Assembly: GCA_030603365.1 (NCBI GenBank)
Contig: JAUVXV010000002.1
Coordinates: 248,001-312,000, forward strand
Reading direction: 5' to 3'
Origin: Candidatus Heimdallarchaeota archaeon
Lineage (GTDB): Archaea; Asgardarchaeota; Heimdallarchaeia; Heimdallarchaeales; Heimdallarchaeaceae
Length of the DNA stretch: 64,000 bases
The notes under the pieces are model-generated. The model saw nothing but the letters and a program-made list of their open reading frames with translations. It ran no database searches and was not told the DNA's origin. Each line of letters starts with the position of its first letter. Position 1 is the stretch's first letter. Below are positions 26,626 to 36,618 of this stretch, piece after piece. The position numbers and the translations under genes were made by a program.

Positions 26626-27966
26626 CTAGTATTTCTTATCAGTTTGATATCTTGCTACTTTGAAGAGTTTTGATAGAAGCCATTCGAATGAGCCTTTGAA
26701 ATCAACCAAATTCCATAGAAATGCGATTAAGAACCAGAAAAGTACGAGGAACAAACCATACAATAAACAAGTCCAGATATAATCATTCCATCCGGGAATA
26801 GTTGCATTTAGAATCAGAGCAAAGAGTTCTGATATAGGTCTTTCTAGCAAGAAAAATGTTAGTGAGTTAGTACTAAATCTGAGAAATATTGTTGAAAACT
26901 TTTTCTTTTTTCTTTGTGATGGATTTTCCTTGTCTCCCCTTTTATTAAAGAAAAGTAAGAGCAGAAGAGTACCTACAACAATAAAGAATCCAATTTCAAA
27001 CATTACAATGATATAATCAAAGAAAATGTCATCAAGTAATCCTATAGATTCATAAAATGAGTCAGGTATGAGAAAAGCAATTACAGCACCAATGAGTAGT
27101 CCAAATCCTATCCACACTCGGTTTCGTATCTTCTTCTTAGTAGGTTGATTAGCTAGGAGTAATCCAAAATATGTGCCTATTAGTCCAAATCCAAGATACG
27201 GCAATAATGGAAAATAACTCCCTGCTATAATATCTATAAGAAAAGCTAAGAAATAGTTTCCACCTTCAATTGCATTGGTAAAATCATCATAGAGATAAAT
27301 TCTTAGAAATGAAATCAAAACTATCACTATTCCAATAACTAACACAGTGATTCTTTTCTTCTTTTGATGGATTTTTTGTTCATTTCTGAAAAATATTGTA
27401 AAAAATAATCCTATCAGAATCAGGTTCCATCCAAGCATTGCGAAAACTGAGCCCGATAGTATTTTCTCAGGAGCAACAGAATAGTATTGTCCTGTTCGCA
27501 TAACTCCTGCCAAGAATGAATGATTTATTTGTCCAGTTTCTATATCAAGTTGAAATGGACTAAGTAGATAGTTGTAAAAGAAATTTAAAATTAAGAAAAA
27601 GACACCAAGAAAAGTCCATCTTCTTCCGAATGCTCTCCAAGAAGGTCTTTTTACTTTATCTCTGAAATTACTCTCTAAACGTTTGAAACCCGAATAAGTA
27701 CTTACTACAGCTGATATTACTGCAAATAAGCCAGCCCAATTTAGGACCACATAAATTATCATGAAGAAGGGGTTAAGATTGTCTAAATCTAGTGATTGGA
27801 TTAAACCATAATTGTAAACGACACCATGGATGAAAACAATCAGTATAATACCTACTGCCCTAATGTAATCAAAGAAGAACCATCGTTGCGGTTTACTTGA
27901 TTCAGTGGAAGCAGTTTCGAGATCCAGAGATGTTGAATCATCAACATTAATTGTTACATCTGTCAT
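26626..27966 (-). CDS. integral membrane acyltransferase (acyltransferase 3 / DUF1624-like)
   Basis: 446 residues with about ten membrane helices. The first helix carries FFDYIRAVGIILIVFIHG: an Arg and a His in the spacing typical of membrane acyltransferase 3 and heparan-glucosaminide acetyltransferase-like families, where the His takes part in acyl transfer to sugars. The substrate is unknown; surface glycans or lipids are plausible. It follows the PaaK-like gene by 36 bases on the same strand, so the two may be co-transcribed. Confidence 0.75.
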   Translation of the reverse strand: MTDVTINVDDSTSLDLETASTESSKPQRWFFFDYIRAVGIILIVFIHGVVYNYGLIQSLDLDNLNPFFMIIYVVLNWAGLFAVISAVVSTYSGFKRLESNFRDKVKRPSWRAFGRRWTFLGVFFLILNFFYNYLLSPFQLDIETGQINHSFLAGVMRTGQYYSVAPEKILSGSVFAMLGWNLILIGLFFTIFFRNEQKIHQKKKRITVLVIGIVIVLISFLRIYLYDDFTNAIEGGNYFLAFLIDIIAGSYFPLLPYLGFGLIGTYFGLLLANQPTKKKIRNRVWIGFGLLIGAVIAFLIPDSFYESIGLLDDIFFDYIIVMFEIGFFIVVGTLLLLLFFNKRGDKENPSQRKKKKFSTIFLRFSTNSLTFFLLERPISELFALILNATIPGWNDYIWTCLLYGLFLVLFWFLIAFLWNLVDFKGSFEWLLSKLFKVARYQTDKKY

Positions 27967-28002
27967 CTAATCGTAAGCTTCTTTCTCAACTGTTTAAAAA
28001 CC

Positions 28003-29343
28003 TTACTTGAAGGTTCTCTTAATTCTTCGCAATTTAGTATCAAAGTCATGGCTAATTTTCGTATATGTAAAATCTAATTTGGGTATTATGCTATCGTGCC
28101 CTTTGAAAACTGAAGATATATTCTCTTGTATCGATCTTTCTATCGTCTGCACAATCTCTTCTTTCTCAGGGAGCTCTTCTAATTCAGGATTTAATTGAAG
28201 ATTTATGGTTAAACCTGTTGGAGAAGTCTGTATAGCATTGTACTCTTCAATGTAAGCTGATGAACTCACAATAGATCGTCGTACAAAATCTGGTAGAATA
28301 AATTGAAATTCGTCTTTTGATTCACTTCTACCGTAGATCACATCATCAGCTCTTCCGTGGACTTGCTGAATAACACGGAAATTTGATCCACATGGGCATG
28401 GATCAGGAGAAACTGTAATTAAATCATTTAACCGATATCTAATGATAGGAGTTCCATATTTAACGAAATCTGTCACAACAACATATCCAGGTTCACCCGC
28501 TTGTACGGGTTGATTGTCTCTATCTAGAACTTCCACAAAAACTGTGTCTTCATTAATATGCAAATTCCCAGATTTACATGGAAGAGCTATAAAACTTTCT
28601 GATGATTTGTAAGCTTCAACAACAGAACACTCAAAAATATTTTCAATTTCTTCTTTCACATTAAAGTCAAGTACTTCTCCATAAGACACCAATAGTAAAG
28701 GAAATAGTTTTAGTTTACCTCTTTGTTTTTCCTTTGCTAGAACCTGCAATACTGAAGGAGGTCCCGAAATAATGTTAGGATTTAAAGAATGCAAATTTTC
28801 TACAATTGCAGGTATTGTATCTAGGGGATTAACGTATGAAACCTTTATTTTCCTTCCATCACGACTGAATCCAGGAGAAAAAACTCGTAAAATAAAAGCT
28901 ATATGTATTCTTCTAGTTTTGGGGAAAGGAAATCTAAAGAAAACCAACAACTGCATAAGTAAAGCTTCAATTTTAGTAGCAAACTCTATCCCTCTATTTC
29001 CACTAGTACCAGTAGACATCCCAACTAAATACCCTTTGTAATATTGACTGAAGTCTCTAGTTTTTTCTTTTTCTAGACAATGTTCTATACATTCTTCTTT
29101 GGTCAAACCCATTGTATTTAAATCTGTAAAATTATCCATGAATAATTGTTTATTCATGAAAGGTAACCCTCTGTAATTGGTCAAATCATATCCAGTATAA
29201 AATGATGAATAGAATTTAGATTTCCTAACTGAGAATTTAAGCAGTTTCGCTATTTGTTTCTCTTGATGCCTCTGGATGTCTTCAGTGCTCCACTTTAGGA
29301 ACTTCCTCTTGACTCTCCAAAGAAAACTCAAAGGATTGTACAC
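28003..29343 (-). CDS. PaaK/CapK-like adenylate-forming ligase
   Basis: 446 residues. The ATP-binding loop is MSTGTSGNRGIEF (near residue 109), ISGPPSVLQVLA and LLVSYGEVLD follow as in phenylacetate-CoA ligase-type enzymes, and a zinc-type segment SPDPCPCGSNFRVI leads to GRADDVIYGRSE. CapK-type members are associated with polysaccharide or lipid synthesis, PaaK with aryl-CoA formation. The start is a GTG at 29343. It shares a strand with an acyltransferase and an APH-type kinase, which may mean a common small-molecule or lipid pathway (inference). Confidence 0.8.
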   Translation of the reverse strand: MYNPLSFLWRVKRKFLKWSTEDIQRHQEKQIAKLLKFSVRKSKFYSSFYTGYDLTNYRGLPFMNKQLFMDNFTDLNTMGLTKEECIEHCLEKEKTRDFSQYYKGYLVGMSTGTSGNRGIEFATKIEALLMQLLVFFRFPFPKTRRIHIAFILRVFSPGFSRDGRKIKVSYVNPLDTIPAIVENLHSLNPNIISGPPSVLQVLAKEKQRGKLKLFPLLLVSYGEVLDFNVKEEIENIFECSVVEAYKSSESFIALPCKSGNLHINEDTVFVEVLDRDNQPVQAGEPGYVVVTDFVKYGTPIIRYRLNDLITVSPDPCPCGSNFRVIQQVHGRADDVIYGRSESKDEFQFILPDFVRRSIVSSSAYIEEYNAIQTSPTGLTINLQLNPELEELPEKEEIVQTIERSIQENISSVFKGHDSIIPKLDFTYTKISHDFDTKLRRIKRTFK

Positions 29344-29455
29344 AGCTAATGATTCATGCTTTGAGTTATATCATTTCCGTTTATGTTATCTTATGTGAAC
29401 AACCTAATTAGGATTTAGAGAAGAAACTAGCAGAATAATCTCTTAATTTGAGCTT

Positions 29456-30505
29456 TTATTCAAAAAACTCTTTAATTTGATGAAGTTCAATATTACAATT
29501 TTCTTTTACTAAATATCTGAGAAATAAGAAATAGTCACTTACAGATCTGAAGAAATTCTCAGTCTCTTCATTCTCACCTGTTATATTTGTATTGTTAATC
29601 ATACTGTATAATCTTATGAGATTAAATGTGCTACTCAATATCATAAAATAAGGTAAACCTTCAACTTTATTTTTGGAGATCTCCTCATAAACACCTACAA
29701 TCTGATTTGCTCTTTTCATTCTGTCTTCTGAAGATTGAGTCTTAGATGTATAACTCTCAGGAGTAGCTGTATAGGCTACATCCATCCTAAAATCACTAAT
29801 TCCTAACGCATTCCAATCTAGAATCTTGAAATCCTTATCGTCTGTAACAAGAATATTAAAAGAATGGTAGTCTCCATGAACAACTACTAGTTTCTCACAA
29901 GGGTAATTAATCTTATTTTTCTCCAACCATTCATGAACTGGAATAAGTTCCTTCAGTTCTTCAGGACAATTTTCAACATATATCTGACATATCTCTAATT
30001 TTCTATCAATTGGTGCAAAAGGATTTTCTTGTATATTAGGCAAAAGGATTTTTGGAAACAATTTGGGATCAAGAGTATGTATTTTGTACAATTCCTGCAT
30101 TAATTTACGAATAAGTTGTTCATATAGTTCTGGATATGCTTCTTTTACATCTACCAATCTAGGACCGTCCACTTTTTCCATAACAAAATAAGATCTATTC
30201 CTAGTGTTCGGAGTGAGTTTTATGAAATAAGGTTGAGGTACATTTATATTATTCTCGAATAGAATTTTGTGATTAGAATACTCAAGTTCAGTATCAGAAT
30301 TATCTACATAATCCGCAAATACTTTCTGTATGAATTTAATAGAAGGATTCTCAAAACATAATTCATAGATATGGTTACTAGTTCCTCCACCTATAATTTG
30401 ATTATAACTAATCAGTTGAGAATTAGCTGTTATTTCGCTGAAGTTAACTAACTCATCCTTTACTTCCAGTGCATCTTTAGTCATATGGATAGAGTCAGAA
30501 TTCAT
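29456..30505 (-). CDS. APH-family phosphotransferase
   Basis: About 349 residues. The kinase-like core is clear: IIGGGTSNHIYEL as the nucleotide loop, then VVHGDYHSFNILV (catalytic Asp and Asn, about residue 211) and FKILDWNALGISDFRMDVAY (metal-binding Asp). The family phosphorylates small molecules such as aminoglycosides, choline or homoserine. The frame is open to a TTG at 30610, but those 35 codons do not look protein-like, and a TTAATTAAATG box about 25 bases before 30505 suits a leaderless ATG there. An in-frame ATG at 30484 is another option. Confidence 0.8.
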   Translation of the reverse strand: MNSDSIHMTKDALEVKDELVNFSEITANSQLISYNQIIGGGTSNHIYELCFENPSIKFIQKVFADYVDNSDTELEYSNHKILFENNINVPQPYFIKLTPNTRNRSYFVMEKVDGPRLVDVKEAYPELYEQLIRKLMQELYKIHTLDPKLFPKILLPNIQENPFAPIDRKLEICQIYVENCPEELKELIPVHEWLEKNKINYPCEKLVVVHGDYHSFNILVTDDKDFKILDWNALGISDFRMDVAYTATPESYTSKTQSSEDRMKRANQIVGVYEEISKNKVEGLPYFMILSSTFNLIRLYSMINNTNITGENEETENFFRSVSDYFLFLRYLVKENCNIELHQIKEFFE

Positions 30506-30665
30506 GGTCAATGAAGGGTTATAACATTTAATTAACTTTCTCTCAAAACCGAAGCATCTTCCAAGAAGCGTATTAATTCCAAATATTATTGCTCTGTTTC
30601 TAAGAAGCAAGATTTAATTAGAATTAGATAAATAATTTAATTAATAGTAAGATGAAGTGATCAAA

Positions 30666-31499
30666 TTGTATATTGATTGTCATGCACACTTATTTTTCAG
30701 TCCAATTCCACCAGAAGCTATTGATGAAGATATCATAGGTGAAATACCTACTCCTACTAGAAAATTCATTGATAAAATGATCTTTAACGCAAAAGAAAAA
30801 GGTGTAAGCCATATTGTTGGAGTTATAAGCAATCCAAAAGATTTTCACAGTTATCAAAAACAATTGGAGCTTGAAGATATTATACACATAATTGGTATTT
30901 CACGAAATAACGCATCTGAAGACAATTCAAATGTGATTTCACTATTACAGAAAGAGATTGAAATAAAAATACCTCACGGAATAGGCGAGATTGGATTAGA
31001 TTATTCATACAGTTTTAAAAATTTGAATGATTTTGAGAAAAACACTCTCAAGAGAAAACAGCAAGAATTATTTCGAAAACAGATACAAATAGCGAAAGAT
31101 ATTGATGTACCAATTGTTGTTCATGCTGGGTATGGAGATGATAAAGACATTGTAGAAATTATAAAACAAGAAAAAGCTCAAGACATAGGTGGTCAAATCC
31201 ATGGGTATATGTCTAAAACGGAGGCAGTATCTGAACTACTTGATTTAGGCTTCTACTTTTCATTTGGATATTTACATATAATAGAAGAAGAATTTAAGAA
31301 GATTATTGAAATCACACCATTGGAACAAATACTTACTGAAACAGATTCACCCTATCATTTAATGGAATCTCCTAAGAAATTCATTCTTCCTAAAAATGTG
31401 GTTTTAGTGACTGATGAGGTTGCTATTATAAAGGAAGTTAAGACAGAAGTTTTTGCTAATCAGGTAATGAGAAACGCTAGAGGACTTTTTAGGTTCTAG
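30666..31499 (+). CDS. TatD-like metal-dependent hydrolase
   Basis: 277 residues with the TatD set: YIDCHAHL at the N-terminus (two metal His), GEIGLDY (Glu ligand), FRKQIQIAKDIDVPIVVHAG, a later IHGY, and LTETDSPY (metal Asp). Relatives are 3'-5' DNA/RNA nucleases. A GTG at 30657 is part of the AGTGAT Shine-Dalgarno, so the TTG four bases beyond it (30666), which begins directly at the first strand, is preferred. It is divergent from the APH-type kinase. Confidence 0.85.
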   Translation: MYIDCHAHLFFSPIPPEAIDEDIIGEIPTPTRKFIDKMIFNAKEKGVSHIVGVISNPKDFHSYQKQLELEDIIHIIGISRNNASEDNSNVISLLQKEIEIKIPHGIGEIGLDYSYSFKNLNDFEKNTLKRKQQELFRKQIQIAKDIDVPIVVHAGYGDDKDIVEIIKQEKAQDIGGQIHGYMSKTEAVSELLDLGFYFSFGYLHIIEEEFKKIIEITPLEQILTETDSPYHLMESPKKFILPKNVVLVTDEVAIIKEVKTEVFANQVMRNARGLFRF

Positions 31500-31572
31500 A
31501 TCCAACATTTATGATTAAAAATTACTAGCTTTGAATTTCTTTCTCTCTGTTAACTTTTGAACTCTTTATTGC

Positions 31573-31589
31573 ACCCTTCCAAGAAGGGT
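31573..31589. promoter_or_regulatory. perfect palindrome ACCCTTC-CAA-GAAGGGT
   Basis: Seven-base arms with a three-base centre, about 70 bases after the TatD stop. It could be a weak terminator hairpin or a protein-binding site; the CTTC...GAAG pattern recurs in the 26-base repeat just downstream. Confidence 0.45.
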
Positions 31590-31607
31590 ATTATTTCCAT
31601 ATTCATG

Positions 31608-31633
31608 AAATTAACTTCCCTAACGAGAAGAAT
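31608..31633. repeat. 26-base dispersed repeat, copy 1
   Basis: Near-identical to 35409-35434; both contain AATTAACTTCCCTAAC and then (G/A)AGAAG. Copies precede the regulator gene and the second NosD-like gene. Confidence 0.6.
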
Positions 31634-31812
31634 AATATCCAAATTAGCTAAAAGTCTTTTTAGTTTTTTGGGATTTAGTCATTTTCCTGATAATTTATTT
31701 GTTTCATTTTTGTCCCGATTTATTCCCAAATGATTGTTCATATACATAGGAGTGATTATGTTATTGACGACAAATCAAAAGGAAAAGGCTTTTGAATATC
31801 AAAGTGAGAAAA

Positions 31813-32826
31813 ATGCTATTGAAATACAATACTCAATATTCAAGTTTAGTTTTAATTGTACTTTCAATTCTATTTTTTAGTAGTTTTACAAATCAAATCA
31901 GTAGTTATAATGATCCATGTCAAAAACACAATAACCTCAATTCTATTGATACCTGTATAGTTAAATCACATCTTACACAAATCAATATCATAAGTGTTGA
32001 GGAGATTGAAGTTAGAGAAATATTAGAAATGGAAAACTCAGGTATAGCACCTCTTTCTTCCATTCATCTGTGGATAAATCATTCACTTAATTCCTTAGAG
32101 ATAGAGGATGCTTCTGGAGTACTATCTATTGATATTGTAATGGAAATTGAGAACTACTGTTTCTTGAAAATTTATCTTAGCAAAGAAGTTCAGTATCAAG
32201 AATTTGTAAAACTATATATTACATATAATCTGGATGAATTTCCTTTTGCTGAAGAATCGAATTCATATTATTTTGAATTTTATTCAACAATCACATATTT
32301 TACAGCGTTTCATTATTTCTCAATTAGACTTCCAGATGAATGTTATATCAGAGAGGAAGGCGATTTAACTTCTATTTTTCCAAGAAATGAATCGAAAAGT
32401 TTTATCGGAAAAAGACTCATAGTTTCATGGGTACTAATAGAACTTTCACCAACCTCAAACCCATTTTATTTCATAAGATTCGAAACACCAAGAAATCTTA
32501 CTTGGTTATATGTAATTGGACCTTTACTTGGTTTGATAGCTGGTATTGTGGGGACATTATGGTTCATGAGAGGAAGAGAAAAAACATCAATAAAAAGTAT
32601 GGGAACAGTTTTCCTAAATGAATCTCAAAAAATATTGCTAAAGATAACCTTTGAGAATGGTGGGAAAATTGCACAAAAAGACTTGTGTAAAAAATCAGGT
32701 TTTACAAGATCAAAGACTTCTAGAAACCTGATCGCATTAGATGAACAGGGTTTTGTTATTAAGGAGAAGTGGGGAAGAAATTCACTTATTAAATTAACAA
32801 AGGTAGGAGAAAAGGTGATAGAATGA
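31813..32826 (+). CDS. membrane-bound winged-helix regulator with extracellular sensor domain
   Basis: 337 residues. An N-terminal hydrophobic segment (YSSLVLIVLSILFFSSFTN) exports about 200 residues of beta-rich domain; a second helix (WLYVIGPLLGLIAGIVGTLWF) returns the chain to the cytoplasm, where the last ~75 residues form a winged helix (ILLKITFENGGKIAQKDLCK, then SKTSRNLIALDEQGFVIKE). This one-component layout is known in archaea. The ATG follows AGTGAG by four bases; the upstream TTG at 31792 is not preferred. It precedes the NosD-like cluster by 90 bases and probably controls it (inference). Confidence 0.8.
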   Translation: MLLKYNTQYSSLVLIVLSILFFSSFTNQISSYNDPCQKHNNLNSIDTCIVKSHLTQINIISVEEIEVREILEMENSGIAPLSSIHLWINHSLNSLEIEDASGVLSIDIVMEIENYCFLKIYLSKEVQYQEFVKLYITYNLDEFPFAEESNSYYFEFYSTITYFTAFHYFSIRLPDECYIREEGDLTSIFPRNESKSFIGKRLIVSWVLIELSPTSNPFYFIRFETPRNLTWLYVIGPLLGLIAGIVGTLWFMRGREKTSIKSMGTVFLNESQKILLKITFENGGKIAQKDLCKKSGFTRSKTSRNLIALDEQGFVIKEKWGRNSLIKLTKVGEKVIE

Positions 32827-32916
32827 AAGCTACCGGATTTGTCTCAAAACACTCCCAAAATGAACCCATCCAATATCTCAATAGTATAGAACACATAATA
32901 ATAGTCAGGTGAAAAA

Positions 32917-35307
32917 ATGAAACTTACATGGAAAATTCTAACAGGCATCTTGGTTGGAGCGATAATATTCACAGCAATTTTTGTACCATTGAATTATCTA
33001 GTTTGGGATAAACCTGAGAGTAATGGTTTTATTGATCATGATCCTATACTTATTTGGAGTGATGACGATTTTATAGAGTATTTCTTACCAGGCAATGGTT
33101 CAAAGGTAAATCCCTATAGAATAGAGTACTTGAATATAACAACCTCGGGGGTGTATTCAATTTATATCTCAAGTACAACAAAACATTTTACTATTGCAAA
33201 TTGCTTTCTAGTCAATAGCAATGAAAACGGTGTCAGCATCAGTATAGACAATATTGAAGAAGGAACCGCATTAATATTTAACAATACTATTAGTGCAAGA
33301 AATATTGGTCTGAATTTTCATTTTTCGGACAATAATCTAGTAACAAGCAATACATTTTCAAATTGCTTTTTGACCATGAACATATACGGATCAGATGGTA
33401 ACAGAATTTTTGAGAATATATTCCTTCAACCTATTACAGATGAATTACTCACATGGTCATGTAGAGTTTGGTTTAGTTCTCATACTAACTTCTCAAAGAA
33501 TACAATTATTCATAGTGATGATCTGTTTTTCTTGAGCTTCTCTGGAGCTCCTGAATCAGTGGTTGATAGCAATGTTCTGAACAATGTTTTTCTTATGCTG
33601 GATCATAGTGATAATTCAACAGTATCTAACAATGTAGGATATGAATGTAGACTGGATATTTATTCTTCTTTTAATTGCTTAATTGATGCGAATGAAGTCA
33701 GTACTTTATATTTATATGCTAGTTATAATTCAATAATTTCAAATAACTATTTGAACGAACTAGGCATAAGTTTCTTTACAATTGAATCCTATTATGACTA
33801 TACTTTTGAGAACAATTGGATCAACAATAAACAATTAGCTTTCTTCATTTATGACAATGATTCTTTTTTCAATGAAACTCTTGATAATTATGGACAGATT
33901 TACTTCTTAGCGTGTAATAATGTCACCATTAGTGCACCTAGTATTGACAATGAAATTCTACTACTTAATTTCATTCAATGTGAAAACATCACCATTGTTG
34001 AAAATAATCTGAAGCTTCATGTAACTCTTACGCATACAGAAAATGTTTTGATGCAACAGAATAGTAATTTAATGATTTTTGCTTACTATTCAGAAAATAT
34101 CACTATAATTGAAAATATGTCTTTTGATACATACTTTGGTTTCACTGAAGTTGATTATGTAACAATTGAAAATAACTTTCTATCTAATAGTTCTTTGAAT
34201 GTTAAGTATAGTAGATATTGTGAAATACTCAACAACACAATCACGGGAAAGGATGTATATTGTTATGATAATGATTATTTTCTAATCGAAAATAACAGTA
34301 TAGCTGATACAGAAAAAGGTATGGAGATTGAAGCTATAAGATACTCAAATATTACTAACAATGATTTAGACAACATCTTTGGTGAAGGAGTATTGTTAGG
34401 TCAATTTTATACCTTTTCATTTAGTAATAATACTCTAACTAATTGCCAACAGGGAGTTTTCTTACGAAGTAGTCACTCACTTTCAGCTTATGAAAATCTA
34501 GTTTTCGAGAACAATCATGTTAACGGAAAACCTATTGGATATTTCATGAATCTAAATGATACAACTTTTAATTCAAAGATTTACGCACAACTCATTTTTG
34601 TTAATTGCACTAATTTAACAATCGAAGATATAATACTCACAAATAGTTCAATATGTTTACAGATTGTGCATGGATATAACATCATTGTTAATAATGTCAC
34701 ATGTAGTAATTCTCTCTATGGAATTTATGCAGTTTATACCGATTATTTACAAATAATAAACTGTGAAAGTAACAATGTAATAATGTATGGTTTATTTGTT
34801 CTCCATTGTGACTTTAGCAATATAGTCGATACCATTCTCTATGATAATCAAGGTGGGGGGTTATATCTTCAGCAATCCGATTTCTCCAATGTGGAAAATA
34901 ATATTCTAACAGAGAATCCTAAAGGTCTAGTTATTTATGCTTCATTTAACTGTACAATTGACCTAAATCAGATTAGTAGTGGTTCTCAAGGAATAGGTCT
35001 CATTGCTAGTGACTTTTGTAACGTAAGCTATAATCTTGTAACGGATTGTGAACTTTGGGGGATCTATGTACATAGCAGTTCAGAATACAATAGAATTCAT
35101 CATAATTCTCTAATAAACAACAACTGGGGAAATATTCTGCCTGAATATACTTCTCAAGGATATGATGACGGAGAGTACAATTTATGGTTTGAAGAAACAA
35201 CTTTAGAGGGGAATTATTGGAATACCTGGTCAGGCTCTGGGGAATACGAGATTGATGGATTGGCGGATAACTCGGATCCTTATCCTTTAAGTTCAAATCC
35301 CCTTTAA
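32917..35307 (+). CDS. membrane-anchored NosD-like right-handed parallel beta-helix protein (largest copy)
   Basis: 796 residues. One N-terminal helix (ILTGILVGAIIFTAIFVPL) anchors a long extracellular parallel beta-helix rich in Asn ladders (ENNSI, SNNTL, INN). A conserved head, DDDFIEYFLPGNGSKVNPYRIE (split here as 'DFIEYFLPGNGS' then 'NPYRIE'), follows the anchor and recurs in all six copies. The tail (GYDDGEYNLW ... EGNYWNTWSG ... IDG ... DPYPLSS) is the usual C-terminal cap. NosD/CASH-type helices bind or cleave sugars, but no catalytic residues are assignable. ATG follows GGTGAA by three bases. Confidence 0.85.
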   Translation: MKLTWKILTGILVGAIIFTAIFVPLNYLVWDKPESNGFIDHDPILIWSDDDFIEYFLPGNGSKVNPYRIEYLNITTSGVYSIYISSTTKHFTIANCFLVNSNENGVSISIDNIEEGTALIFNNTISARNIGLNFHFSDNNLVTSNTFSNCFLTMNIYGSDGNRIFENIFLQPITDELLTWSCRVWFSSHTNFSKNTIIHSDDLFFLSFSGAPESVVDSNVLNNVFLMLDHSDNSTVSNNVGYECRLDIYSSFNCLIDANEVSTLYLYASYNSIISNNYLNELGISFFTIESYYDYTFENNWINNKQLAFFIYDNDSFFNETLDNYGQIYFLACNNVTISAPSIDNEILLLNFIQCENITIVENNLKLHVTLTHTENVLMQQNSNLMIFAYYSENITIIENMSFDTYFGFTEVDYVTIENNFLSNSSLNVKYSRYCEILNNTITGKDVYCYDNDYFLIENNSIADTEKGMEIEAIRYSNITNNDLDNIFGEGVLLGQFYTFSFSNNTLTNCQQGVFLRSSHSLSAYENLVFENNHVNGKPIGYFMNLNDTTFNSKIYAQLIFVNCTNLTIEDIILTNSSICLQIVHGYNIIVNNVTCSNSLYGIYAVYTDYLQIINCESNNVIMYGLFVLHCDFSNIVDTILYDNQGGGLYLQQSDFSNVENNILTENPKGLVIYASFNCTIDLNQISSGSQGIGLIASDFCNVSYNLVTDCELWGIYVHSSSEYNRIHHNSLINNNWGNILPEYTSQGYDDGEYNLWFEETTLEGNYWNTWSGSGEYEIDGLADNSDPYPLSSNPL

Positions 35308-35408
35308 TCCTTCCTTTTTTTGTAATAAGTTAGTAAGATCTAGTTGTGATATTCTCACCGATTAAAATGGAGGGAGCTTATTAGAAGAGTATTAATTCTA
35401 CAAATCTG

Positions 35409-35434
35409 TAATTAACTTCCCTAACAAGAAGGAT
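35409..35434. repeat. 26-base dispersed repeat, copy 2
   Basis: Matches 31608-31633 with about three differences by eye. It lies 147 bases before the next NosD-like gene. Confidence 0.6.
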
Positions 35435-35580
35435 GTTCATACAAGATGTCCGGAAGTATTAGTAATGTAGGGTGTTCTAATAAGATAGGCTATTCATTTT
35501 AACACAAAAGTTTCGTATTTAACCCGCAAAGTTTATTAAGGTCAATAAATATCAATATAATGATATATTGAAATATAGAT

Positions 35581-36618
35581 ATGATTACTATGGGAAAACT
35601 ATTCACTGCTCTGATAATAATATCAGCTCTTGTATTTAGTGGAGCAGTAGGCTTTTGTATATATTTTATTTCTGTTATGATGTATCCTTGTCCTTCTTGT
35701 ATAACGGTTGATAACGTAATTACAATTACTAAAGACAGGCATTTCAACAATTATGCTCTTCCTGGAAGTGGAACGCAAGAGGACCCTTTTTTAATTGCTA
35801 ATCGTACTCTTGGAACCCAAATTGGCATGGTAAAGAAGATGTACAAGGCTATAGAGATAAGAGGTACAACTAAGTTCTTTGTAATTAGGAACTGCACGGT
35901 TTATGGAGGAGACCCTGGAATCTATATTTCTTCAATAGCTGATAATACTTGCATTATCGAAAATTGTTCAATCATTGCAATCATACAAACATCATGGGAT
36001 CATCTTGTGCCTAGAGGGGGGATAAAGATTGAAAATTCCAATGGTATAATTTTACGAAACAATACACATATAGAAAATAATGAATATATGGATGTGCCAG
36101 AGTTGAGACACAAAGACTATGGTTTTATCCTAGAAAACTCAGAAAACTGTCTTTTGGAAAATAACCAAATATTCTGTGAGTTATTATTGATGAATTGTCA
36201 GAACACAATATTCCGAAAGAACAATCAAGTTAATGGATCTTTAGATATTTATCTTTCTTTGAACATAAGAATCTATAACAATACAATGACCAGTCTGGAA
36301 TATGAAGCACCAATAAGAATATTGAATAGTTCCATCATAAGAGTATACGAAAATAATTTGAACAGATCGTACTATTCGAACTATGCGGTTGTAATAAAAC
36401 ATTCGCAAGTAGTCTATATAGATAACAATACAATTTCGGTTTATAGTATAATTCTCTATGCAGAGTTTACGGACACATTATATATAATCAACAATACGAT
36501 TTTTAGAGGAAGTAATGTTTCCATACAATTTGAACTGATAAAATGTACGAATGTGGTTAATCTGGATAATACAATTAACGAACCTCTAATCTGCGATGTG
36601 AAAGAGAGATATTCATGA
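35581..36618 (+). CDS. membrane-anchored NosD-like beta-helix protein, cap-less
   Basis: 345 residues with an N-terminal helix (LFTALIIISALVFSGAVGFCIYF), the head motif RHFNNYALPGSGTQEDPFLI and then Asn-rich beta-helix coils. It stops at CDVKERYS without the GNYW...IDG cap found in its neighbours. Its closest relative here is 47828-48745 (TTKFFVIRNCTVYGGD / TTKYFVVRNCTFFGGD). Its stop overlaps the next ATG (ATGA at 36615-36618), so the two are coupled. An internal ATG three codons in is an alternative start. Confidence 0.85.
   Translation: MITMGKLFTALIIISALVFSGAVGFCIYFISVMMYPCPSCITVDNVITITKDRHFNNYALPGSGTQEDPFLIANRTLGTQIGMVKKMYKAIEIRGTTKFFVIRNCTVYGGDPGIYISSIADNTCIIENCSIIAIIQTSWDHLVPRGGIKIENSNGIILRNNTHIENNEYMDVPELRHKDYGFILENSENCLLENNQIFCELLLMNCQNTIFRKNNQVNGSLDIYLSLNIRIYNNTMTSLEYEAPIRILNSSIIRVYENNLNRSYYSNYAVVIKHSQVVYIDNNTISVYSIILYAEFTDTLYIINNTIFRGSNVSIQFELIKCTNVVNLDNTINEPLICDVKERYS

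Larger units (their letters stand above)
31500..31812. other. non-coding gap before the membrane-bound regulator
   Basis: No protein-like frame on either strand apart from one overlapping the next gene's start. It holds a perfect palindrome (31573-31589) and one copy of a 26-base repeat (31608-31633), and is otherwise plain AT-rich leader. Confidence 0.6.
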
